Source: Thiopontia sp964344135 | GTDB taxonomy: Bacteria > Pseudomonadota > Gammaproteobacteria > GCF-002020875 | NCBI GenBank assembly: GCA_964344135.1 | Contig: CAYFMF010000003.1 | Span: 4,045 to 68,044, forward strand | DNA length: 64,000 bases | Direction of reading: 5' to 3' | In this document: positions 51,776-59,462 of the stretch, in pieces | How positions within the stretch are numbered: position 1 is the stretch's first letter | Layout: each line of letters begins with the position of its first letter | The notes under the pieces: generated by a model | The model's input: the letters and a program-made list of their open reading frames with translations, nothing else | What the model was told of the DNA's origin: nothing | Database searches by the model: none | Program-made: the position numbers and the translations under genes

Positions 51776-51823
51776 CCCAGCCCACTGGATGCCGGCCTAT
51801 CGGAAATGAATCGGAGCAGTATC

Positions 51824-52762
51824 ATGAAAACAATAACCACCATCGTACTATCCCTCCTCTTCTCCAGTGCCTGCCTCGCTGATGCCGCACTGGACCAGTC
51901 ACTGCGCAGGGCTGTGATCAATGGGGAGCTTGCTGAGGTTAAACAGCTGATCAGCCAGGGTGCTGATATCAACAGTAGTGGAGAGTTTGGCCACACCCCA
52001 CTGATCTATGCGGCCGAGGATGGTCAGATTGAGATTGCCCAGCTGCTGATTGAACATGGTGCCCGTATCGACCGGCAGACCAGGGGAGGATACACCGCCC
52101 TCTCCGCCGCTGCCGATGAAAGCAGCATTGCCCTGGTCTCCCTGCTCCTGAAGGCTGGAGCCGACCCACATATCAAGACCCGTAATGGAATGGATGCGCT
52201 GATGATTGCGGTCCGCAGCGGAGATGCAGATGTGATCTCGATGCTGATGGCCTATAACAGCAACATCAACACCGCAAACCGCCATGGACAGACCCCGTTG
52301 ATGATCGCCTCCCAGAGCGGCAATATCGATGTGGTCCATATGATGTTGCTGGCTGATGCCGGCATGAACATCCGTGACAAGAATGGCAGAACCGCCCTGA
52401 TGATCGCCGCAGACACCCAGAGCCTGGAGGTGGTAACCGCCCTGCTGAATCGTGGGGCCTTAACCTCGGTGACGGATGATCATGGTGCCACCGCCCTGCA
52501 CTATGCAATCAAGCGCAAGGGAAGCGCCATTGCAGAGACCCTTCTCAACCGTGGCGCCAATGTCAATGTGGCAGATAACGACAGCTGGACCCCGTTAATG
52601 GATGCGGTCAGCCGTGGAAACAGCAAACTGGCAAAACTGCTGATACAGCGAGGTGCCGATGTAGAGGTCCATGATCAGGAAGGCCACAGCCTCCCCCAGA
52701 TCGCCGAGATGAACCGCCGCCACCAGCTGGCTGAATATCTTCAGGGGCTTATCAAGCGCTAG
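51824..52762 (+). CDS. Secreted ankyrin-repeat protein
   Basis: A 312-residue protein with a signal peptide (MKTITTIVLSLLFSSACLADA) followed by about eight ankyrin repeats filling the rest; units such as GHTPLIYAAEDGQIEIAQLL and GQTPLMIASQSGNIDVVHMM follow the 33-residue spacing. ATG 51824 is preferred over 51806 because it gives a standard signal peptide. The periplasmic repeat protein sits inside a cytochrome operon, suggesting a scaffold for cytochrome contacts or protection from peroxide (as proposed for AnkB near catalase); this is inference. Confidence 0.85.
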   Translation: MKTITTIVLSLLFSSACLADAALDQSLRRAVINGELAEVKQLISQGADINSSGEFGHTPLIYAAEDGQIEIAQLLIEHGARIDRQTRGGYTALSAAADESSIALVSLLLKAGADPHIKTRNGMDALMIAVRSGDADVISMLMAYNSNINTANRHGQTPLMIASQSGNIDVVHMMLLADAGMNIRDKNGRTALMIAADTQSLEVVTALLNRGALTSVTDDHGATALHYAIKRKGSAIAETLLNRGANVNVADNDSWTPLMDAVSRGNSKLAKLLIQRGADVEVHDQEGHSLPQIAEMNRRHQLAEYLQGLIKR

Positions 52763-52997
52763 CCGGTTACGGTAGCACCAACACCAAACCAATGCCGGAT
52801 AACCTACAGAGCACTCCACCATGGAGAGAGCTCCTGTAGCTTAACGGCACAGAACCCACTGACGGGATTGGTGGCTCCGAAGCATGCGGGTTACTCGATC
52901 ACGAGCACCGTTCTCCAACAATATTGAGTACTTGATCTAGAGACCTAACTCGAATAAGGTACTGTTTCTGGTTATTCATGTTCAGGGGGAGAGGTAT
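52763..52997 (+). promoter_or_regulatory. 235-base gap with predicted promoter for the DUF3365 cytochrome gene
   Basis: TTGATC (52932-52937) and TAAGGT (52955-52960), 17 bases apart, form a likely promoter about 30 bases from the next ATG. An imperfect hairpin CTACAG...CTGTAG lies at about 52805-52836 and could be a partial terminator for the upstream genes, though no T-run follows. Confidence 0.4.
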
Positions 52998-53615
52998 ATG
53001 AGAAAGGTACTGCTTGGCACAATATTAACAACCATTCTGGCATCGCCGGTAACCATGGTTACAGCCGCAGAGGAGGCCGCTGCGGAGAAGGCTGCTGTAG
53101 CAGAGGATATCTCTGTCCACGTTCAAGAGAGTCGTGCTCTGGCCAAGAAGCTGTTTGTCAAACTGAAACATGCGCTGGTTACGGGGATGAAGGCGGGAGG
53201 CCCCTCTACGGCAATCACCGCCTGTAACGTACAGGCGCAGCCCATTACCCGTGCAGCATCCAACCGCCGTACCGGGCTCAATATTCGTCGCACCAGTCTG
53301 CGCCTGCGCAATCCAAAGAATGCCCCCGATGCCTGGGAGATTCGGGTTCTGGAACAGTTTGAGGGGCGCTTTGCCGCAGGTGAGGATCCCAGCAAGGTGG
53401 AGTACCACGAGGTGGTGGAACAGAAAGGTGGCGAACGACTCTTCCGTTACATGAAAGCGATCCCGGCCAGCAAGCCCTGCATGGTCTGTCATGGCGAGCT
53501 GATTGCACCGGATGTACTGAAGACCATTCGGGATCTCTATCCCTATGAGCAGGCAACCGGCTTCAAGCCGGGAGATCTTCGTGGTGCCTTCTCGGTCACC
53601 AGAGAGCTCGATTGA
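52998..53615 (+). CDS. DUF3365 (Tll0287-like) monohaem cytochrome c
   Basis: A 205-residue exported protein: signal peptide ending near PVTMVTAAEE, a helical lead, then a DUF3365/Tll0287-like PAS-type haem fold with ITACNVQAQPIT and LRLRNPKNAPDAWE. The haem site CMVCHGEL is at 161-165. Proteins of this family bind a single c-type haem with a redox or sensing role. It lies in the cytochrome block between the ankyrin protein and the nine-haem fusion. A GGGGGAGAGG ribosome site precedes the ATG. Confidence 0.85.
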   Translation: MRKVLLGTILTTILASPVTMVTAAEEAAAEKAAVAEDISVHVQESRALAKKLFVKLKHALVTGMKAGGPSTAITACNVQAQPITRAASNRRTGLNIRRTSLRLRNPKNAPDAWEIRVLEQFEGRFAAGEDPSKVEYHEVVEQKGGERLFRYMKAIPASKPCMVCHGELIAPDVLKTIRDLYPYEQATGFKPGDLRGAFSVTRELD

Positions 53616-53645
53616 TGTTGTAGTCCATTCAACAATAAGTTAAGA

Positions 53646-53676
53646 GCACCATGCCTGTGGAGGCGGGAATGGTGCG
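53646..53676 (+). other. Intercistronic hairpin ahead of the nine-haem gene
   Basis: GCACCAT ... ATGGTGC encloses an inner GCCT-GTGG-AGGC stem in the gap between the DUF3365 gene and the nine-haem gene. There is no T-run; it may affect mRNA processing or stability. Confidence 0.4.
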
Positions 53677-53709
53677 CTGTCGATGTCAGCAGCGGAAGGG
53701 AGGAGTGCT

Positions 53710-55680
53710 GTGAACCGATTTGTACAGATCACAAGACTATGGGTGCTGATGCTTCTGCTTGGAGTATACGGCACAACCCTCTATGCGGCATCCGACAACT
53801 CGAAGACGGGTGCAAAGAAAATCGTGCCCAACAAGGTCTGTATTAAATGCCACTCCGATGAGGAAAACAAATTTGAGACCCTCTATGAGGATGAGGATGA
53901 TGAGGAAGGGACCGAGGTCTACATCTACGTCGATGAGGAGAAGTTTGAGGAGAGTGTTCACGGCAAACAGAACTGTGTAGGGTGTCACACCAACATCACC
54001 AAGAAGTACCACCAGGAACAGCCGGTGATCAGCGTGAGCTGTATCCAGTGCCACAAGGAGGAGTGGGAGAAGCAGCAGGGGGAGGAGCATCCCAGGTATG
54101 ATCGCCTCGATGTGGTGATGCAGCAGATCGACGGCTATATGGATTCGGTCCATGCCCGCCCCAGCATCGCAGACCAGTCCAGGACCAACGCCACCTGCCA
54201 TGACTGTCACGACCCACATAACATCGGCACCCTCGGCAGTGAGGCCCGTGCCGACCATCGACTGAAGAACCCAGAAGTCTGCGGACGCTGTCACGAAGAG
54301 CAGAAAGAGGCCTACCTCACCTCCGCACATGGCAGGGAGGTGGTGGAGAATGGCAATAGTGAGGCCGCGGTCTGTTCCGACTGTCACACTACCCACAACA
54401 TCGACTCCCCGGACCGGGATCCCATCAAGCTGACGATTACCCAAAACTGTGGGGATTGCCATGAGGATGCCTACAAGACCTACCGCTCCTCCTACCATGG
54501 GCAGGTAAACCGCCTGGGGTACACCAATACCGCAAAGTGTTATGACTGCCACGGCAGCCATGAACTCAAGAAGGTAGAGGACCCAACCTCAAGCGTCCAT
54601 CTGGAGAACCGCCTGGAGACCTGCCAACAGTGTCATGAGGATGCGCCAGAGGGGTTTTTGAGCTTCCACGCCCATGCCAATGTCGATGACTATGAGCGTT
54701 ATCCGGAGATCTATCTCACTGCAAAGTTCATGAACTACCTGATCATTGCGGTCTTTGCCTTCTTCTGGACCCATGTCCTGCTCTGGTTCCATCGTGAGTA
54801 CAAGGATCGCAAGCAGGGCAAGGGGTATCAGCCTCCACCTGCAGCGCTGTTGGCAGCCAAGGAGCGGATCTATTTCCGTCGCTTCAGTGCAACCTGGCGG
54901 GTCATTCACCTGCTGTTTGCGGTCAGCACCATGACACTGGTGCTCACCGGGTCATCCCTGCTCTTCTCGCATACCGCCTGGGCTCCGGTCGTGATTGGTC
55001 TGCTGGGTGGGCCGGAGATCGAGGCCATTATTCACCGTACCGCAGCGACTACCTGGCTGTCGGTCTTCCTGGTCCACTTTGGAATTGCCAGCTACAACAT
55101 CATCAAGAACCGCAAGAGCTTCCGCTGGTTCGGCCCCACCTCCATGTTGCCCAACTGGCAGGATCTGCGTGATGTGGTTGCCATGTTCCGCTGGTTCTTC
55201 GGAAGAGCTGAACGTCCCGACTTTGACCGCTGGTCCTACTGGCAAAAGTTTGATTACTGGGCACCATTCTGGGGTGCAGGAGTGATTGGGCTGAGCGGAA
55301 TGATGCTCTTCTCGCCAACCCTGGCTGCTACCGTCCTCCCTGGATACGTCTTCAACATTGCAACCATCATCCATGCGGAAGAGGCACTGCTGGCAACCAT
55401 GTTCCTGTTTACGGTCCACTTCTTCAATGCCCACTTCCGCCCGGACAAGTTCCCGATGAGCACAACCATCTTTACCGGGGCGATCCCGCTGGATGAGTTC
55501 AAGCATGAGCACCGTCTGGAGTATGAGCGCCTGAAAGAGAGTGGAGAGCTCTCCAGGTACCTGATCAAGAAGCCATCAAAGGCGATGCAGACCGGCTCCA
55601 ACCTGCTCGGTGCCATCCTGATCTTCTCCGGATTGACGCTGTTGACCCTGGTGATGATCGGTTATATCAGCACGATGTAA
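53710..55680 (+). CDS. Nine-haem cytochrome c fused to a membrane cytochrome b domain
   Basis: A 656-residue fusion. After a signal helix (about 7-26), the periplasmic part carries nine CxxCH motifs, beginning at about residues 44, 89, 111, 163, 191, 222, 247, 277 and 305. A membrane half (about 340-656) follows with several helices and His-bearing stretches (RVIHLLFAVSTM, IIHRTAATTWLSVFLVHFG, IHAEEALLATMFLFTVHFFNAHF). These resemble the di-haem cytochrome b of formate dehydrogenase or thiosulfate reductase gamma subunits. GTG 53710, with GGAGG just upstream, is preferred over ATG 53683. It likely connects quinones with periplasmic partners. Confidence 0.87.
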   Translation: MNRFVQITRLWVLMLLLGVYGTTLYAASDNSKTGAKKIVPNKVCIKCHSDEENKFETLYEDEDDEEGTEVYIYVDEEKFEESVHGKQNCVGCHTNITKKYHQEQPVISVSCIQCHKEEWEKQQGEEHPRYDRLDVVMQQIDGYMDSVHARPSIADQSRTNATCHDCHDPHNIGTLGSEARADHRLKNPEVCGRCHEEQKEAYLTSAHGREVVENGNSEAAVCSDCHTTHNIDSPDRDPIKLTITQNCGDCHEDAYKTYRSSYHGQVNRLGYTNTAKCYDCHGSHELKKVEDPTSSVHLENRLETCQQCHEDAPEGFLSFHAHANVDDYERYPEIYLTAKFMNYLIIAVFAFFWTHVLLWFHREYKDRKQGKGYQPPPAALLAAKERIYFRRFSATWRVIHLLFAVSTMTLVLTGSSLLFSHTAWAPVVIGLLGGPEIEAIIHRTAATTWLSVFLVHFGIASYNIIKNRKSFRWFGPTSMLPNWQDLRDVVAMFRWFFGRAERPDFDRWSYWQKFDYWAPFWGAGVIGLSGMMLFSPTLAATVLPGYVFNIATIIHAEEALLATMFLFTVHFFNAHFRPDKFPMSTTIFTGAIPLDEFKHEHRLEYERLKESGELSRYLIKKPSKAMQTGSNLLGAILIFSGLTLLTLVMIGYISTM

Positions 55681-55689
55681 CAGCAGCCT

Positions 55690-55728
55690 CCCCTTATATA
55701 TGCGGCCATAGCCGTCATATATAAGGGG
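55690..55728. repeat. Long AT-centred palindrome between the cytochrome block and fccAB
   Basis: CCCCTTATATATGCGGC pairs with GCCGTCATATATAAGGGG (one bulged base) around a CATA loop. It begins 10 bases after the nine-haem stop and has no T-run. It may be a processing or stability hairpin, or a protein-binding palindrome upstream of fccAB. Confidence 0.6.
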
Positions 55729-55760
55729 GGGGTGAACTGCCTCCTGCGCAAATTATTTCC

Positions 55761-55790
55761 TTGCATCAGAAGTTTTATTTGAATTATTAT
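55761..55790 (+). promoter_or_regulatory. Predicted promoter of fccAB
   Basis: TTGCAT (55761-55766) and TATTAT (55785-55790), spaced 18 bases, in a strongly AT-rich region about 115 bases upstream of fccA. The leader is long and AT-rich near its end, leading to a strong AGGAGGAG ribosome site. Confidence 0.45.
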
Positions 55791-55907
55791 AGGAGTGTTC
55801 TGCGCGGGGGGCTGCCGGACTGATTAACCATCTATTTGACTCCTCCCGAATAGAGCAAAATTAATATTAATTTTAAATAAAATCTCTAAATAACTTTAGG
55901 AGGAGAT

Positions 55908-56504
55908 ATGAAAGCAACGAAACTTGCAGTAGCCGTTCTCGGCAGCTGTGCAATCAGTTTCTCTGCGTTCGCAGGAAACATGACAGGGGCTGACGGATCC
56001 ATGCTCGCCAACACCTGTGCTGGTTGTCACGGCACAGACGGAGCCAGCGTTGGTCCAGCCATCCCATCCATTGGTGGAATGTCTGCAACCTACATCACCG
56101 ACATGATGGCAGCATACAAGTCTGGTGATACCAACAGCACCATCATGGGCCGTATCGCAAAGGGCTACAGTGAGGATGAGGTTGGTGCGATCGCCAACTT
56201 CTTCGCCGATCAGCCACAGTCCCGTGCAGACCAGTCCTTTGACAGTGCCAAGGTCGCCAAGGGGCAGAAGCTGCATGACAAGTACTGTGAGAAGTGTCAC
56301 TCTGAGGGTGGCGCACTGGCAGATGACGATTCCGGCATTCTCGCTGGGCAGCTGATGCCTTATCTTGAGTACAGTATGGAGGATTTCCACAATGGTGATC
56401 GCTCTATGCCGAAGAAGATGAAGAAGAAGGTCAAGAAGCTGAACAAGAAGGAAGGCGACGCTGGTGTTGACGCTATCTTCCACTACTACGCAAGCCAGCG
56501 CTAA
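55908..56504 (+). CDS. fccA: Dihaem cytochrome subunit of flavocytochrome c sulfide dehydrogenase
   Basis: Periplasmic cytochrome partner of FccB, taking electrons from sulfide oxidation. A 198-residue precursor with signal peptide MKATKLAVAVLGSCAISFSAFA and two haem sites, CAGCH (37-41) and CEKCH (127-131), as in the Allochromatium vinosum subunit. MSATYITDMMAAYKSGD is typical of the family. A strong GGAGGAG ribosome site precedes it, and fccB begins 15 bases later. Confidence 0.92.
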   Translation: MKATKLAVAVLGSCAISFSAFAGNMTGADGSMLANTCAGCHGTDGASVGPAIPSIGGMSATYITDMMAAYKSGDTNSTIMGRIAKGYSEDEVGAIANFFADQPQSRADQSFDSAKVAKGQKLHDKYCEKCHSEGGALADDDSGILAGQLMPYLEYSMEDFHNGDRSMPKKMKKKVKKLNKKEGDAGVDAIFHYYASQR

Positions 56505-56519
56505 GGAGGAGCTATAACA

Positions 56520-57848
56520 ATGAGTAAATTTAATCGTAGAGACTTTCTGAAGGTTTCTGGTAGTGCCGTAGGTGCCGCATCCGTTGCCGGTATGGGGCTG
56601 TATGCAGGTAACTCCTTCGCTGGCTCCAAGGGCCGCGTCGTTGTTGTTGGTGGTGGTATGGGCGGTGCAACAGCTGCCAAATACATCAAGCGCGCTGATG
56701 CTGCCATTGATGTCACCATCATCGAGCCTAACAAGACCTACTACACTGGTTTCACCAGTAATCTGACACTCTCAGGCATGGTCACCATGGATCAGCTGGC
56801 TCACACCTATGAGGGTCTGGCTGCAATGGGAATCAACATTGTTCACGACGCTGTGACCGAGATCGGTGACAATGCGGTGAAGACTGCAGGTGGCGGCAGC
56901 TACGGCTTTGACCGCTGTGTGGTCTCTCCTGGTGTGGACTTCAAGTTTGTTGAGGGACACAGTGAGGAGGTTGCCAACAACTCCGTAACCCACGCCTACA
57001 AGTCTGGCCACCAGATGAATCTGCTGGGGCAGCAGCTCAAGGCGATGAAGGATGGCGGTACAGTTGTAATTGCTGCACCACGCAACCCATTCCGTTGCCC
57101 TCCCGGACCTTATGAGCGTACCAGCCAGATCGCTGCCTACCTCAAGGCCAACAAGCCAAAATCAAAGATCATTGTTCTTGATCCAAAGGACAAGTTCTCC
57201 AAGTTTGGTCTGTTCCGCGAGGCGTGGTCTGTGCACTACGGCTTCGATGGTGCCCAGGATGGTGGTGAAAACTCCATGATCACCTGGGTCAAGGGTGCAG
57301 CCGGTGGTGCACTGGAGGCCGTTGAGGCTGACAGCAACACTGCAGTTGCAGCTGTTGAGGAGTTCAAGGCGGACGTACTGAATGTTATCCCCGACATGAA
57401 GGCGGGTAATGTTGCCTCTGCCAATGGGCTGACTGATGGTGACTGGTGTCCAGTAGACCTGCAGACTTTCGAATCCAAGAAGCGTGCAAACATCTACGTA
57501 ATTGGTGACTCCAGTGCTGCCAAGGGTCTGCCGAAGTCTGGCTATGCGGCCAGCTCAGAGGCAAAGGTCTGTGCAGCAGCGGTTGTAGCGGCACTGAACG
57601 GCAACTCTGCCCCAATCCCCGCCTACACCAACACCTGCTACAGTGTGGTTGCACCGAACGATGCGTTCTCTGTTGCAGCGGTCTACCAGCTGGCAGCAGA
57701 CAAGTCGAAGGTCATGAAGGTCTCCGGCGGTCTGACTCCAAGCGGTGACAAGCGCAACGCTGCGTTCCGTGAGCGTGAGGTTGCCTATGCACTGAGCTGG
57801 TATGACAACATCACCTCTGATGCCTTCAACAACGCCAAGAAGTTGTAA
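56520..57848 (+). CDS. fccB: Flavoprotein subunit of flavocytochrome c sulfide dehydrogenase
   Basis: FAD-containing sulfide dehydrogenase that oxidises sulfide to sulfur or polysulfide in the periplasm. It begins with a Tat-type leader (NRRDFLKVSG) followed by VVVVGGGMGGATAAKYIKR for FAD. Two cysteines, C193 (FRCPPGPYE) and C373 (NTCYSVV), are 180 residues apart and fit the redox-active pair of A. vinosum FccB. 442 residues. It follows fccA with its own GGAGGAG ribosome site and ends before a strong terminator. Confidence 0.95.
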   Translation: MSKFNRRDFLKVSGSAVGAASVAGMGLYAGNSFAGSKGRVVVVGGGMGGATAAKYIKRADAAIDVTIIEPNKTYYTGFTSNLTLSGMVTMDQLAHTYEGLAAMGINIVHDAVTEIGDNAVKTAGGGSYGFDRCVVSPGVDFKFVEGHSEEVANNSVTHAYKSGHQMNLLGQQLKAMKDGGTVVIAAPRNPFRCPPGPYERTSQIAAYLKANKPKSKIIVLDPKDKFSKFGLFREAWSVHYGFDGAQDGGENSMITWVKGAAGGALEAVEADSNTAVAAVEEFKADVLNVIPDMKAGNVASANGLTDGDWCPVDLQTFESKKRANIYVIGDSSAAKGLPKSGYAASSEAKVCAAAVVAALNGNSAPIPAYTNTCYSVVAPNDAFSVAAVYQLAADKSKVMKVSGGLTPSGDKRNAAFREREVAYALSWYDNITSDAFNNAKKL

Positions 57849-57891
57849 AGCAGTAGAGGCGTTGTCTTAACAAGCAACGCTGGAAAAAGAG

Positions 57892-57922
57892 ACCCTCAGA
57901 AGGCAACTTCTGAGGGTTTTTT
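57892..57922. terminator. Bidirectional terminator after fccB
   Basis: ACCCTCAGAAG-GCAA-CTTCTGAGGGT, an 11-base perfect stem, is followed on the plus strand by TTTTT. On the minus strand it is followed by CTCTTTTTCC, so it can also serve the convergent 89-residue gene. Confidence 0.92.
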
Positions 57923-57953
57923 CATGAACATGGAAACAGAGTGTACGCTCTAT

Positions 57954-58223
57954 CTACAGCGCTTTCTGGACTACACTTGCCCTGACCATCCGCGGAAACA
58001 GCCTTAGAACATCATCAACGGAGATCAGACCGTTATACATTGTAATCTCCCTTCTCTTCACCAGCTCCTGGATAATGACCCGCCGGACCTTCAGAATCTC
58101 ACACAGAAGGCAGGATGACATGAACCTTTTATTGCACCCATCGCAACTGAGCTCAATGGAGCAACCATTAATCAACTGATCCAGCTCTCTCTCAGACATA
58201 CAATTCAAACCCCCTCTCTTCAT
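57954..58223 (-). CDS. Small Cys-rich protein of unknown function (89 residues)
   Basis: Begins MKRGGLNCMSERELDQLING and carries a cysteine cluster (SCDGCNKRFMSSCLLC, residues about 26-41) like a zinc or Fe-S knuckle, then a basic helical C-terminus. A clear AGGAG lies about 8 bases before the ATG, and a predicted promoter (58266-58294) overlaps a Fur-box-like sequence. It ends beside a bidirectional terminator. I do not recognise the family. Its divergence from a predicted small RNA that shares the same operator suggests a part in the iron response. Confidence 0.6.
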   Translation of the reverse strand: MKRGGLNCMSERELDQLINGCSIELSCDGCNKRFMSSCLLCEILKVRRVIIQELVKRREITMYNGLISVDDVLRLFPRMVRASVVQKAL

Positions 58224-58265
58224 CTAGAACTCCTGTCCCAATCATCACTCCAGTAGCAGCGGACG

Positions 58266-58294
58266 TAAATACGTATAACTACGTATTGATGCAA
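58266..58294 (-). promoter_or_regulatory. Predicted promoter of the 89-residue Cys-rich gene
   Basis: On the minus strand, TTGCAT (58294-58289) and TATTTA (58271-58266) are 17 bases apart. The -35 box is part of the Fur-box-like sequence, and an 8-bp perfect palindrome AATACGTA-TAAC-TACGTATT (58268-58287) fills the spacer. Confidence 0.45.
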
Positions 58295-58314
58295 ATGATT
58301 CTCGTTACTATAAT
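58286..58314 (+). promoter_or_regulatory. Near-consensus promoter with overlapping Fur box
   Basis: TTGATG (58286-58291) and TATAAT (58309-58314) are separated by exactly 17 bases. The spacer (58289-58307) reads on the minus strand AACGAGAATCATTTGCAT, very close to the common Fur-box form ATGAGAATCATTTGCAT. Iron-loaded Fur bound here would block both this promoter and the divergent one. Confidence 0.65.
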
Positions 58315-58319
58315 GAAGC

Positions 58320-58403
58320 CACATTTAGAGAGTAGTCGTTGAGTTTCCTCCCATAGATTGACGACTGTTGTTGCCGGCATATCAATGATATGCCGGCTTT
58401 TTT
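58320..58403 (+). ncRNA. Predicted Fur-regulated small RNA (about 83 nt)
   Basis: The near-consensus promoter at 58286-58314 predicts a transcript starting near 58321 and ending at a strong terminator at 58403; no open reading frame of note lies inside. The RNA can fold into a stem AGTCGT...ACGACT (58334-58365) whose loop shows TTTCCTCCC, complementary to Shine-Dalgarno sequences, followed by the terminator hairpin. Layout (Fur box in the promoter, under 100 nt, exposed C/U-rich loop, GCCGGC terminator) parallels RyhB/PrrF, though no sequence homology is evident. Confidence 0.55.
58373..58403 (+). terminator. Terminator of the predicted small RNA
   Basis: GCCGGCATAT-CAATG-ATATGCCGGC, a 10-base perfect stem, followed by TTTTTT. 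It faces away from the 89-residue gene, so it has no other obvious upstream transcript. Confidence 0.9.
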
Positions 58404-58410
58404 AACGGAC

Positions 58411-58440
58411 AAAAAAACCCGGCCATTGCTGACCGGGCTA
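58411..58440 (-). terminator. Terminator of the sox cluster
   Basis: On the minus strand, AGCCCGG...CCGGGTT forms a 7-base stem with a 10-base loop, followed by a T7 run. It lies 54 bases downstream of the soxA stop. Confidence 0.75.
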
Positions 58441-58493
58441 TCGTCTTAATGGATTGTCGTCACAGGGTGAATCTGTGACAAGCTCCCAGAAGG

Positions 58494-59354
58494 CTACTTG
58501 CGATAGGCAGGACCATTAAACTCCAGACCATTACTCATATAGGTATGGAAGTACTCCAGGTTGCGATACTCCCTGCTCTGGGCCTTGAATGGCTTGGCGC
58601 GTACCTGCTTGTTACACCCCCCGAAACGGCGGTGCAGGGTACCAAAGCCATCACCCGACTTGGACTTGCCTGACCACTTGGCACGGAATACCGGGAAACC
58701 TGTGGTATGCCCCAATGCGGGAGAGAGCAGATCGGCACGAATATGCTGGCCTGACTGATAGACGTGGCAGTCCGCACAGGCAAGGTTGAGCTGTCCACGC
58801 TTGGCATAGAAGAAGCGCTTGCCATCCTCATAGGCTGCCAGCGCCTTTGGATCATCAGGAATCACTACATTGACCTTTTGGCCACGCGCCTCATAGTTGA
58901 TATAGGCTGAGAGGTGGGCCATCTTGCCCTTTTTCCACTTCAGTGGCTTCTCGCCATTCTCCTTACGACACTTGTTGATGTCCCCCTCGAGGGTCACAAC
59001 CTCACCACTCTTGGCATCCCAGTGTGGATAGCGGACACGCACTGCAGCAACATCATCTCCGAAGCAGCTGGCATAGCCATTACCGTTGGCAAAGGGCTTG
59101 TTCCACTCCTCTTCACCCTCTTCCACAAACTGCTCATAGGGGGGGAACTCCTCGATGGCCTCCCACTGCTGGCGAAAGGTTGGACTGATTGAGTAGACCC
59201 CATTCTTGAAGTCACCCATCTCGGTCTGCGGGAACTTCTCTACAAAGTAGGCACGGAAGGCCTTCAAATCTTCTTCAGGGGTTGCGTGCACATTGGCTAC
59301 AGCCATAGTCAGGGCGACAGCACATACACGCTTCAGGATAGTCCCGGCATTCAA
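58494..59354 (-). CDS. soxA: SoxA, monohaem type
   Basis: Catalytic cytochrome of SoxXA, which couples thiosulfate to the SoxY carrier cysteine in the periplasm. 286 residues with a signal peptide ending near NVHA. One haem motif, CADCH (193-197), and the active-site Cys ligand C247 in HRRFGGCNKQVRAKPF. The first haem site of dihaem SoxA is absent; C97 and C129 could form the structural disulfide seen in monohaem SoxA. EYFHTYMSNGLEFNGPAYRK is the family end. It is last in the cluster, after an intergenic hairpin. Confidence 0.95.
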   Translation of the reverse strand: MNAGTILKRVCAVALTMAVANVHATPEEDLKAFRAYFVEKFPQTEMGDFKNGVYSISPTFRQQWEAIEEFPPYEQFVEEGEEEWNKPFANGNGYASCFGDDVAAVRVRYPHWDAKSGEVVTLEGDINKCRKENGEKPLKWKKGKMAHLSAYINYEARGQKVNVVIPDDPKALAAYEDGKRFFYAKRGQLNLACADCHVYQSGQHIRADLLSPALGHTTGFPVFRAKWSGKSKSGDGFGTLHRRFGGCNKQVRAKPFKAQSREYRNLEYFHTYMSNGLEFNGPAYRK

Positions 59355-59381
59355 AACGTTCTCCTTTGGTTGTCATCATTT

Positions 59382-59408
59382 CCCCTCCCACCGTTTTGGT
59401 GGGAGGGG
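59382..59408 (-). other. Stable hairpin between soxZ and soxA
   Basis: CCCCTCCCACC-GTTTT-GGTGGGAGGGG: an 11-base perfect GC-rich stem without a T-run, in the 108-base gap between soxZ and soxA. It may act as a processing or stability element that sets different levels of SoxYZ and SoxA. Confidence 0.7.
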
Positions 59409-59462
59409 TTCCAGGTTTTGGCAATCTTCTCTTTCAATACCTACAGGGTGCAGGCAGTGAAC

